From Pseudomonas poae (lineage in GTDB: Bacteria > Pseudomonadota > Gammaproteobacteria > Pseudomonadales > Pseudomonadaceae), in contig NZ_JYLI01000023.1 of the NCBI RefSeq assembly GCF_001439785.1, forward strand, positions 35,210-99,209: 64,000 nucleotides of DNA, read 5' to 3'. This document shows positions 57,082-64,000 of the stretch, piece by piece; within the stretch, counting starts at the first letter, position 1; the number at the start of each line of letters is the position of its first letter. The notes beneath the pieces are model-generated. The model worked only from the letters and a program-made list of their open reading frames with translations. It did not search any database and was not told the origin of the DNA. The translations under genes and the position numbers were made by a program.

Positions 57082-57324
57082 TCAACCCATCTGCTCGAAC
57101 CGCCGCCGCTTTAGGAACAACCCCATCCCCAGAGCAACGGCAAAGATCGACAGCAACCCCAAGTCAAAGCCGGACAAGCGGATTTGGCTCGCGGCAACGC
57201 AACCGGCCGCGCCTATCGCTACCAGTAATACCCCTAACCATTTGCGAAGCGGATACGACTTAAGAAACCGATCGAGCAGAAAGAACAGCACCAGAGCAGC
57301 GGCCAGTTGGGTAATGTCAGACAT
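57082..57324 (-). CDS. Small integral membrane protein
   Basis: An 80-residue protein with three hydrophobic segments (about 5-20, 29-46, 51-71). It follows the gene at 57337 by 12 bases, probably in one operon. Function unknown. Confidence 0.65.
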   Translation of the reverse strand: MSDITQLAAALVLFFLLDRFLKSYPLRKWLGVLLVAIGAAGCVAASQIRLSGFDLGLLSIFAVALGMGLFLKRRRFEQMG

Positions 57325-57336
57325 GGGTTTCTTCCG

Positions 57337-57816
57337 TCAGGTCTTGATGATCAGTGTCGAGGCGGTACGTTGCGGGCCGATGCCGCCATTCACCTGAGCC
57401 TCAATACTCACCAGTATGTCGCCTGCATGATAGGTGGGCAGGGTTTCATTCACATACATGCGCACACCGGCGCCGACAGGGGCACCCACATAGGGGGAGG
57501 CAACATAAGAGGTGGCGCCAGCGAACGCCGAGGCCGCCAGATTGGCGATTTTGGTGCGTTGGGCGTTGAGCACATCGCCCTGCTGCCGCGTCAGCGGCTT
57601 GGAGATGCCGATCATCATCAGGCACGGCAGGTTCTTGGCCAACATCTTGTCATATACCTCGACGACCTTACGGTTGACCTCGTAGTGCGCGTTTTGCGCC
57701 TCTCCAAAATGCAGCTCGCGCAGGCCCCCGCGTTCGCTGTCGGTGAGGGTGATCTGCGAGACGCTGAACACGATCCCGTGATTGCCGATGTATTGGAAAG
57801 TCCCTTCGAACTTCAT
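57337..57816 (-). CDS. Host hypothetical protein
   Basis: A 159-residue protein with a beta-rich start and end and an Ala/Gly-rich hydrophobic middle (about 88-118). GGAGG lies before the ATG. No family recognised. Confidence 0.68.
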   Translation of the reverse strand: MKFEGTFQYIGNHGIVFSVSQITLTDSERGGLRELHFGEAQNAHYEVNRKVVEVYDKMLAKNLPCLMMIGISKPLTRQQGDVLNAQRTKIANLAASAFAGATSYVASPYVGAPVGAGVRMYVNETLPTYHAGDILVSIEAQVNGGIGPQRTASTLIIKT

Positions 57817-57903
57817 TGCTCGCCTCCTTTCGAATCAAGGGTGAGATTGTCTAGAAGGCGTGCGTTGAATTCAAATTAATTCACCTGGAGGGCAAGGTGC
57901 GTT

Positions 57904-58104
57904 GTGTCGTGGTCAACTAATCCCGGAGACGACGTTAAGTTTTCCCCGCGCCAACCCATCGTTGAATTGGTGAAGCCGAATCCAGTTGTAACGATGCATC
58001 AAAAAAGGCTGATATCGTGCGGTGCTTCCTTAAACGTGGCGCGCAAATTACGACAAGCGGGATTCGCCGAGTCGCTCCAGATGAACGCCGAAGACGACGA
58101 ATAA
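57904..58104 (+). pseudogene. Remnant sharing the C-terminal module of the 47.3-kb phage gene
   Basis: The last 22 codons (NVARKLRQAGFAESLQMNAE plus acidic end) match the end of the prophage protein at 47288-47788, and the DNA keeps CGTGGCGCG. The first part differs and has no ribosome site. It lies outside attR, so it is probably a relic of another phage. Confidence 0.5.
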
Positions 58105-58134
58105 CGCACAATCTGAGTGAAGCTTTGTCCAGAC

Positions 58135-58311
58135 TCAAACCTTTGTGGACTGCGTGAAAGCCCACCCAAATGCGATCGCTGCGATGATCGGTCGAATCAG
58201 ATCTGTCGCCGGCGCCATGCCGGTAAAAATTTGCAGGCTAGCAAATACGAAGACAACAACTGCCGCAAGGATGCCTAGCATCGAAATCCAGCGAAAATAT
58301 CGTGGAAACAT
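58135..58311 (-). CDS. 58-residue membrane protein
   Basis: A frame MFPRYFRWISMLGILA...QSTKV with two spans (about 9-29 and 41-54). ATGAGAG lies upstream. Good codon use. Function unknown. Confidence 0.55.
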   Translation of the reverse strand: MFPRYFRWISMLGILAAVVVFVFASLQIFTGMAPATDLIRPIIAAIAFGWAFTQSTKV

Positions 58312-58418
58312 CAAATTACTCTCATGTGAAGGACACGATCATAATTGCAATACGCCACTAGCTCAATCTACTTGCTGCAGCGGGCAACCGGAGGGCTGCG
58401 CTTTTCCGGAGCAAAACC

Positions 58419-58577
58419 ATGAGCAACTACATGTACAAGAGCACTGCACTGGCCAGGGTTGCAGCTGTTAGCGCTTGGGACACCAAGCGCACGGCGTGGA
58501 ATGCCCTGCATGCCAAGCTAGCTGACCAGCTTCTCGTTGGTTCGATTTTGGGATTTTTCAGCTCAATAATTTTTTAA
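58419..58577 (+). CDS. Possible 52-residue protein, maybe truncated
   Basis: MSNYMYKSTALARVAAVSAW... runs into AT-rich DNA where base composition changes sharply (about 58545). CCGGAG lies upstream. It may be the 5' end of a gene broken by the arrival of the toxin-immunity region. Confidence 0.3.
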   Translation: MSNYMYKSTALARVAAVSAWDTKRTAWNALHAKLADQLLVGSILGFFSSIIF

Positions 58578-59222
58578 GGATTTCCGGCGACCCAATAGAC
58601 ACAAAACCCCAATCGTGATCATCAAACTCACCAACCTGCTTAAAAAGCAATCCCTTCTCTTCGCAGATACGACCACAAAGACTAAAATCCTCAGCCAAAC
58701 TTCCAGACCACCCCACATCAAGAATCGGTTCAACATCAAAATTTTTGGGTGTCGCGACAATATATGAACAGCGTTCGTCAATGATTACGTCAACTACAGT
58801 ATCGATAGATAACTCTGAAAGATGTAAGGCGCAGAAAAAATTTAATTTCCCATGAGACGCTACAATAGATTCTCGCGGATCACTACCGCCCAAAATTTCA
58901 CTTCCTCGAAATTTCAGCGCCCCCCCCCCCACAATTTTCGATAGCGTACAACCCTAGTATCTGATTGCCAAGCGGAGTTACCCACTAATAACAAAACATT
59001 ATACTCAGGCAGCGATTTAACAATCAGACTGAAAATAAAGCGTAGCACGCCTGCAACTGAAGTGTTTGACGCGTAATCGACTAAAAAACTAGCCGCTGAC
59101 AGTGCTGATCGATGATTCTCTCCAGCCCGATGGAGATTAATCACATCGTTAGCAACTGAAATATCAGGTGCGCTCACGATTTTAATATCAATAGTCATAA
59201 TGATTTCAGTCACCATCAACAT
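58558..59222 (-). pseudogene. Putative immunity gene split by an 11-G tract
   Basis: The first frame gives 102 residues (MLMVTEIIMTIDIKI... to KLWGGGR) and stops just past the G tract. The second frame continues from the same tract with ALKFRGSEILGG to 58558. With 12 or 9 G the two join into one protein of about 220 residues, acidic and AT-rich, like CDI immunity proteins. Whether phase-variable, mutated or a sequencing error cannot be told here. Confidence 0.55.
58920..58930. repeat. Homopolymer of 11 C (11 G on the minus strand)
   Basis: Lies inside the immunity-like gene and sets its frame. Rare in such AT-rich DNA. Confidence 0.9.
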
Positions 59223-59390
59223 AGAACTTCCATTTCCAAATCAAAGACGCGATAGTTTCACTACCAAACCACGCCGAGCTAGCACACGAGAACATAATCA
59301 CGAAATTTTCCACTAAACATAATTGATACTTAAAATACTTGCACTCGCGGAATACAACCACCCCAACGCGAGTTTCTAGCCCGTCACTGC

Positions 59391-59558
59391 ATGCCCAAGA
59401 CGACCAAACCAACCAACAACAAAAAGCCGCTGGAGTTTTCGGTGGCGAAGCCATCGGGCGGCCCAAGGGCAAACAAGCGCAGAGCGTTAGGCGTCAAGGG
59501 TGCAAAAAACCGAGATCAAGCCCACGTCAATGCTGATCGGAATACCAATAACCTTTAA
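59391..59558 (+). CDS. Doubtful 55-residue basic protein
   Basis: MPKTTKPTNNKKPLEFSVAK... reads on the plus strand in a short island of higher GC inside the AT-rich region. Lys/Arg/Asn-rich. An opposite frame (59206-59472) also exists. Neither is convincing. 59223-59599 otherwise holds nothing I recognise. Confidence 0.25.
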   Translation: MPKTTKPTNNKKPLEFSVAKPSGGPRANKRRALGVKGAKNRDQAHVNADRNTNNL

Positions 59559-59599
59559 CTCTTTGAGAGCAACTACACTCCTACCCTCTTATAGCAAAG

Positions 59600-59926
59600 C
59601 TAATCATTTGGCCACCTTATATCGCCCCGAAACTCATCATACCAGTAACATCTTGAATAAAAATCGTCTCTATCTAAATGACACACAAAACTCTCAAGCT
59701 TACTACCCAAAGGATAGCTAAATTTATATTTTGCAGTAGACAGCCTGCGCTGTACTGCATGCAATGATTCAAAATATCCTTGAGCAGCCTCGAAAGAAGA
59801 ACATTCAGATATCTGCTCGATCAAAATCTCACATTCTTTCTCATAGACATCCAAGTACTGCTGAATTAATGAATGGCTCGACCGATAACGCTCCAGCTCA
59901 CACTCTAACTGGTTCCAGATATCCAT
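59600..59926 (-). CDS. Putative immunity protein
   Basis: A 108-residue acidic, helical, AT-rich protein (MDIWNQLECELERYR...). It starts six bases after a toxin-tip fragment that ends IQPIRVK, the normal place for the matching immunity gene. Specific family unknown. Confidence 0.6.
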   Translation of the reverse strand: MDIWNQLECELERYRSSHSLIQQYLDVYEKECEILIEQISECSSFEAAQGYFESLHAVQRRLSTAKYKFSYPLGSKLESFVCHLDRDDFYSRCYWYDEFRGDIRWPND

Positions 59927-59931
59927 TTAAA

Positions 59932-60120
59932 TTACTTAACCCTTATAGGTTGAATATATCCTACCTGGCCTGTAGCCGGATTATAAATCATTTCCGGCCA
60001 GCCCCCTTTGTACTTGAAATATCCTTGGAGCGAGCACCGATTGCTGAGTCATTGCAATCACGGGCACGCGAACTCATACCTGCATTCTCATCAACCTACT
60101 TGACCCTAGTTGACGCAATA
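59932..60120 (-). pseudogene. Mosaic of CDI/Rhs toxin-tip fragments
   Basis: Two pieces in different frames: GMSSRARDCNDSAIGARSKD, which matches a common polymorphic-toxin stretch, and KYKGGWPEMIYNPATGQVGY followed by IQPIRVK and a stop. No start codon joins them. A decayed toxin end in front of the immunity gene at 59600. Confidence 0.5.
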
Positions 60121-60535
60121 TCATCTACCTTTCCGGCAGCGGCACCAGTAGCTTTTTCCCAGTCTAAAAATCACACGAACATCTAATCCATTGCTACGCT
60201 TAAAGCGATCAATTACGTCTTTCAAACCGTACTCAGTAAACCCTGCGGCGGTATCAATATTTCCTTTGATTGATGAATAAATCTGGTTCGGATTGGCCAT
60301 TTTAACCGCAGTGGTCGTATCAAGTGTTTTTGCACTAGTCGCAACACCGGTCGTTCTATCAAAAAAGTCAAATGTCTTAAAGCTTGGGGGGAATCGAGAG
60401 CCCGCTGGCAGATGCGTCTCAAGGTAATCCTCCCAAGGCATGCACTGTCCTTGGGTACCCTAACCCACTCAACCCCAGTAGTAGCACGGTCTACCGCTCC
60501 GCCAGTTGCTTTTGCATCAAGAAAAATCTATGAAA
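60121..60535 (-). pseudogene. Displaced CdiA-CT endonuclease-type toxin fragment
   Basis: The longest frame (60121-60441) reads MPWEDYLETHLPAGSR, FKTFDFFDRTTGVATSAKTL and ANPNQIYSSIKGNIDTAAGF, a known endonuclease-like CDI toxin core. Upstream in another frame lies AKATGGAVDRATTGVEWVR, which normally continues into it. The end departs from the family pattern. Two frame breaks mean it is inactive here; it may serve as a donor cassette. Confidence 0.65.
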
Positions 60536-60895
60536 TTAAGTGTTACCTAAATAAACGGCCCCATTCGAGAACTCTATCAGCCAAGGTTCAGTTGATGACG
60601 AACAAAATGTATTCAAAACGCGGCCGTCAGATAATTTAAAAAATGGATCGATTGGCTGAGCATCAATAAGCCAGCCCACCTCAATAATGGATAAACCTAA
60701 AAGCTCAGAAACATGGTCAAGAGCGGACTCATCCCAACAAGCGAACAGCAGCTCCCTTCCCTTAGACACACGCCACGCACTCTCAGTCCGAAAGTTCCAA
60801 CCCGCCGAAAAAAGCATTAAAGTATCGCCATCCCAAAATACTCTTTCAATTTTCATAGGCAACAAAAGAGCCATAGTTTGCATGAATGTATTCAT
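60536..60895 (-). CDS. Putative immunity protein for the adjacent toxin
   Basis: A 119-residue protein (MNTFMQTMALLLPMKI...) starting three bases after the toxin gene stop at 60899. Mixed alpha/beta, aromatic-rich, intact. By position it neutralises the toxin tip encoded just upstream. Family not recognised. Confidence 0.65.
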   Translation of the reverse strand: MNTFMQTMALLLPMKIERVFWDGDTLMLFSAGWNFRTESAWRVSKGRELLFACWDESALDHVSELLGLSIIEVGWLIDAQPIDPFFKLSDGRVLNTFCSSSTEPWLIEFSNGAVYLGNT

Positions 60896-60898
60896 TAT

Positions 60899-62740
60899 TT
60901 AGTCCACTTGCTCAATATGCGTACGCTCTCTAATCCACTGCTTCCGTTCAGCCTTCGATAAACCCTGCGGGGGCTGCGGTGGCTTTCCAGTAGTAGGATC
61001 AACAGGTCCGCCTTTAGCGTTCTCGAATGATGCGCGCTGGGGACTTAGACCATCCGCCTGCATCACCCGAACTCGCGAACCATCAGGCAAGATGTATTGA
61101 ATTCCGACCACATTTCCGCTGGTCGGAGAAACTACTGGTTTTGTTGGATACCCTGCTGCTTCAAAATCAGCAATCATCTTGGACTGACTTTTAGGAAGAT
61201 TCACTCCAGAAATATGACTAATTGATCCCACATTTGCTTTTGCACCATCCTCCTTTACCGGGTGGGTATACGGCATGCCAGCCTCAGCATCCGGCGAGAC
61301 AGTCGAGGTGTATGGCGCCTTTCCTGTGCCCGCCCCTTTTGCACCGCCGAAAGCCTGAGCCAGCGCTTTCTTAGCAGCTATCGCTGCCACACCACCCGCA
61401 GCCACCAATACCAGATTATCAGCAACTATCTTGGTTTGCTCGTCCGACAGCCCCCATTTTTGCTGCACGGCCTCTGCGATAGCACCTGCAGTATGGCCTG
61501 CGGTAAACGTAGCAAGCATTTCTTGGAAACCCAAATTGGATTGCCGCAAGTCTTCCCATTCTTGTGCGGGGCCATCGCCGAGTGTTTGGTGAATATCATC
61601 CAGATTGGCCATTGTATTGGCCACTTCCCTCGAATATTTTGCGCAAACTGTCACATCAGCCGAACACGCAGCTGCCGCTTCCAAATCTTGAGCAAAACTC
61701 AATTCCTTGTAGCGAGTGAACACCGCTTTCCGACACTCATCATCTCCACATGCGAGCAGCATCTTTGCCGCTCGCTTGAGTTGATCGTGGTTGAGGTAAT
61801 TATATTGAGTAGCATTCTTCGCAACCCACCCACCCTGCTCGATGGATTTCGCATCCGCATCCTTCTGCGACGCAGCCGCCAGCACGCCCACGATCTGGGA
61901 ACTCATCGACAGCAGGTCTTTATCGCCTTTAACCAATGTATCGAGCTGAACGACTAGCGCTTCGTTAATACCCGCCGCCAGCGCACCGGTCTTGAAATCG
62001 CCGCCTGTGGCTTTGGAAAGCAATCCTCCCACCATGGCGTGCACGATCACCTTGGGCGGATACCCTTCCGTCAGCACGCCTTGGGTATAGTCGCCAATAG
62101 CGTTAAAGCTTGCCGCCGCCAGTGTGTTGAACAGCGCGCCCTTGAGCGCATCACCCAGATCTCCGCCTTGCCCCAATGCCTTGCCCAACAGCGTTGAAGT
62201 GGTATTTTGCAAGACTTGGTTCGCGGCGAACTGTCCAACCCCGGCCCAGGTTCCAAGGGCGCCAGGCACGGTAACAATTTTGCCAGTGGCATTGACGGTT
62301 TCGGTTCCGGTCCAGCCATCGAACAGGCCTGCCGTCAAACCTGCCGTCACGCCCGAAATGAAGTAACCCTTGATCGCATCCGAAGACGTCACATCTTTGA
62401 ATACTGCCCCCAGGTTGCCACGGTTGTTAATGACACTGACCGTGGCGTTGGTCGCCGCACCCGCGGCAACAGCGCCTGTCGCGGCTGATATCCCGGCAGC
62501 GGTTCCTGCCGATAGCGTTCCTGCAGTAACCAGCCCTTCCGTGGCAGTGCCCATCGCACCGGCAGCCAATGGCCCAAGCACAGTCGCCATGACGATCGCG
62601 ATAATCAGCTGCGAAGCCGGCCCCAGCCCTGAGTTGCTGTACTTGAAGCTATCGTGGATCTCCTTGACCTGCCTCCAGTCAACATCTCCTCGCTGTTCCG
62701 CGTCCTTAAGCCAGGCCAACTGCGGGTCAGCCTTTACCAT
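60899..62740 (-). CDS. C-terminal part of a CdiA-type toxin, 5'-truncated
   Basis: A 613-residue frame. Residues about 30-230 are the Ala/Gly-rich DUF637-type hemagglutinin region. Residues about 270-460 are a pretoxin zone with paired Cys. The last 130 (from GTGKAPYTSTVSPDAEAGMP) are the variable toxin tip ending WIRERTHIEQVD, a tip type I cannot name with certainty. CdiA proteins are thousands of residues long. Here the frame extends a little upstream (VNGLKIDVTQVTQQ) and then runs into the previous immunity gene, so the export part is gone. Probably an orphan module. Confidence 0.75.
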   Translation of the reverse strand: MVKADPQLAWLKDAEQRGDVDWRQVKEIHDSFKYSNSGLGPASQLIIAIVMATVLGPLAAGAMGTATEGLVTAGTLSAGTAAGISAATGAVAAGAATNATVSVINNRGNLGAVFKDVTSSDAIKGYFISGVTAGLTAGLFDGWTGTETVNATGKIVTVPGALGTWAGVGQFAANQVLQNTTSTLLGKALGQGGDLGDALKGALFNTLAAASFNAIGDYTQGVLTEGYPPKVIVHAMVGGLLSKATGGDFKTGALAAGINEALVVQLDTLVKGDKDLLSMSSQIVGVLAAASQKDADAKSIEQGGWVAKNATQYNYLNHDQLKRAAKMLLACGDDECRKAVFTRYKELSFAQDLEAAAACSADVTVCAKYSREVANTMANLDDIHQTLGDGPAQEWEDLRQSNLGFQEMLATFTAGHTAGAIAEAVQQKWGLSDEQTKIVADNLVLVAAGGVAAIAAKKALAQAFGGAKGAGTGKAPYTSTVSPDAEAGMPYTHPVKEDGAKANVGSISHISGVNLPKSQSKMIADFEAAGYPTKPVVSPTSGNVVGIQYILPDGSRVRVMQADGLSPQRASFENAKGGPVDPTTGKPPQPPQGLSKAERKQWIRERTHIEQVD

Positions 62741-62793
62741 TGCATTAATCGACTGGCTTACGGTCTGTTGAGTGACTTGAGTAACGTCGATTT

Positions 62794-63186
62794 TCAGCCC
62801 GTTGACTGCGTGAATGGCGAATCTTCGATAATTACATCTACAGCTTGCCCCTTGATAGCTACTCGCCCCCAGTCGCCGGTCAGTTCATAGCCACCATCAC
62901 AACCAACAAAGCTGTCTATATTTCCATAATCGAACTCGCCCGATGCATCTGCATATACCATAAACCTCCTATCAAACCATTCGAAAGAATCTACATTTAG
63001 AAAGCACAAAAAAATGTTTCTATAGCAATACATCTCTCCTTCTTGTGGCTTTTTATATTTCGGATGATTTTCAGTAAGAACTGCCTCTAATTCAAAGACT
63101 AGAGAGCCCTCCCTCTCACGAATAGATAAAACATAGCTATCTTCGAAATAAATATTTGAAAGCGAGGGAATTTCATAGTAATTCAT
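62794..63186 (-). CDS. Putative immunity protein
   Basis: A 130-residue acidic, aromatic-rich protein (MNYYEIPSLSNIYFED...), starting nine bases after the end of a toxin-tip fragment, with AGG before the ATG. It would protect against that tip. Its 3' end touches the CdiA fragment junction. Confidence 0.65.
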   Translation of the reverse strand: MNYYEIPSLSNIYFEDSYVLSIREREGSLVFELEAVLTENHPKYKKPQEGEMYCYRNIFLCFLNVDSFEWFDRRFMVYADASGEFDYGNIDSFVGCDGGYELTGDWGRVAIKGQAVDVIIEDSPFTQSTG

Positions 63187-63194
63187 ATTCATCC

Positions 63195-63433
63195 TCACAA
63201 ATCAAAGTCAATTGACGTGTGATTATCCGGACTTTTTCTTGTTACCGGATTACCAAAGGCGTCTGTTCTTTGACCTGTCGCGCTTTTAAACTCAACATGT
63301 GGATCAGCACTTCCTGGCGCCCGCGAACTGCCTTGTTTGATTGTCACACGAGGAATGCCATTCGCGTCAAGATATTTGAGAGGGCCACCGTCAGTCTCAG
63401 TAGGCTTCCAACCTTGAGCTTCCGCATTGGACT
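63195..63433 (-). pseudogene. CdiA-CT toxin-tip fragment cut by an IS element
   Basis: About 79 codons (GKSNAEAQGWKPTETDGG..., HVEFKSATGQRTDAFGNPVT, TSIDFDL) ending at 63195. The pattern is that of the last part of a CDI toxin. Its upstream part is missing because the IS3-type element begins at about 63434. Confidence 0.65.
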
Positions 63434-64000
63434 TGCCCCTACAAAACCGGACACCAACTCCCCGTCAAATTGATGCTGCTGCCAAGCGCCTGAACTCCCT
63501 CGGTGAGCGATAGTTCAAGGCGCTGTGCGGATGCTGCTCGTTGTAATGCTCGAAGGCAATTGCCAGGTTGCGCAGCGCCGTTTCTCGATCCGGCTTGGGC
63601 ATGTGCGCAACGTAGTCACGTTTGATCGTCTTCACGAAGCTCTCGGCCATGCCGTTGCTCTGCGGGCTGCGCACCGGGGTGGTCACCGGCTGCAAACCGA
63701 TCTGTCGAGCAAACAGGCGTGTCTGTTCGGCGGTGTACGCCGAGCCGTTGTCGCTTAGCCATTGAACCGGCGTTGCAGGCAGTTGATCACCGAAGCGTTT
63801 CTCTACGCTCTCCAGCATCAAGTCGCGGATGTCATCGCCGCTGTACCCGGTCGGACTCGCGACCCAGCCGATGGCTTCGCGGTCACAGCAATCCAGGGCG
63901 AAGGTCACGCTCAGTTTGGCGCCGTCCTCACAGCGGAACTCAAAGCCGTCCGAGCACCAACGCGTATCACTGGTTTGCACCGCAATACGACCCTCGTGCG
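63434..64000 (-). mobile_element. IS3-family insertion sequence, one end only
   Basis: The end begins TGCCCCTACAAAACCGGACA at 63434, with the TG expected at IS3 tips. The transposase stop lies about 30 bases inside. The other end is outside the window. Confidence 0.75.
63465..64000 (-). CDS. IS3-family transposase OrfB, 5' part outside window
   Basis: At least 178 residues of the DDE integrase core. The second Asp is in WLSDNGSAY, and the Glu in SPQSNGMAESFVKTIKRDY. The end HPHSALNYRSPREF is a standard IS3 C-terminus. The frame is open past the window edge, so the first Asp region is only partly visible (TRWCSDGFEF). Confidence 0.9.
   Translation of the reverse strand, partial: HEGRIAVQTSDTRWCSDGFEFRCEDGAKLSVTFALDCCDREAIGWVASPTGYSGDDIRDLMLESVEKRFGDQLPATPVQWLSDNGSAYTAEQTRLFARQIGLQPVTTPVRSPQSNGMAESFVKTIKRDYVAHMPKPDRETALRNLAIAFEHYNEQHPHSALNYRSPREFRRLAAASI

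Overview
The window is a piece of a Pseudomonas chromosome, most likely of the P. fluorescens group. This rests on high-GC codon use and the flanking genes (ArsB, LysE, DinB, Nudix). No marker gene fixes the species. A complete prophage of about 54 kb sits in a tRNA-Leu(TAA) gene. To its right is a degraded locus of contact-dependent inhibition (CDI) toxin and immunity pieces, and the window ends inside an IS3-family element.

Layout. 1-1894 is host: the 3' end of arsB, a LysE-type exporter and a DinB-like protein. The tRNA-Leu is at 2029-2115. A 68-bp identical core gives attL (2058-2125) and attR (56388-56455). Genes at 2.9-30 kb read mostly on the minus strand. Transcribed from high to low coordinates they are the late genes: Com-like regulator, possible holin pair, terminase, portal, head protein, scaffold, capsid, head-tail connectors, tail tube, chaperones G/GT with a -1 frameshift site, tape measure, tail tip M-L-K-I-J, side-fibre proteins, a GH19 endolysin and nested Rz/Rz1. 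Genes at 30.4-36.5 kb, also minus, are early replication and regulation: a Q-position gene, NinG, NinB, a DnaC-type loader, an O-like initiator with internal iterons, a BRO antirepressor, a CII-position protein and a Cro/YdaS-like protein. CI, LexA-like, diverges at 36.6 kb. From there to the integrase most genes read on the plus strand: accessory genes including a superinfection-immunity protein, many tiny overlapping genes, a GHKL ATPase, a Rad52/ERF-like annealing protein, Gp157, YejK, a Dam methylase, a minus-strand ParA-like ATPase, DUF4406, an ASCH-like protein, DUF4224 and the tyrosine integrase next to attR.

How the parts work together. CI and Cro face each other across three copies of a CTACAAC operator motif. 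The same motif, as an inverted pair, overlaps a good sigma70-like promoter at 40.25 kb, which probably drives the plus-strand early genes. A BRO antirepressor can oppose CI. Ordinary terminators lie between several late genes, so a processive antiterminator is expected. The morphogenesis module is lambda-like in order. The repressor region is Pseudomonas-type.

Less ordinary signals. (1) A 138-nt element at 41763-41900 has a perfect 20-bp terminal stem closing a tRNA-like cloverleaf with a canonical T-loop, followed by about 240 nt of hairpins without a gene. (2) A 36-bp interrupted palindrome occurs twice with identical geometry and a third time in slightly altered form, embedded in unrelated coding and noncoding contexts. 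(3) An 11-G tract splits a putative immunity gene exactly where one base would restore it. (4) The CDI region is a mosaic of truncated toxin tips and immunity genes.

Limits: all family names come from recognised motifs and gene order. No database or folding program was used.
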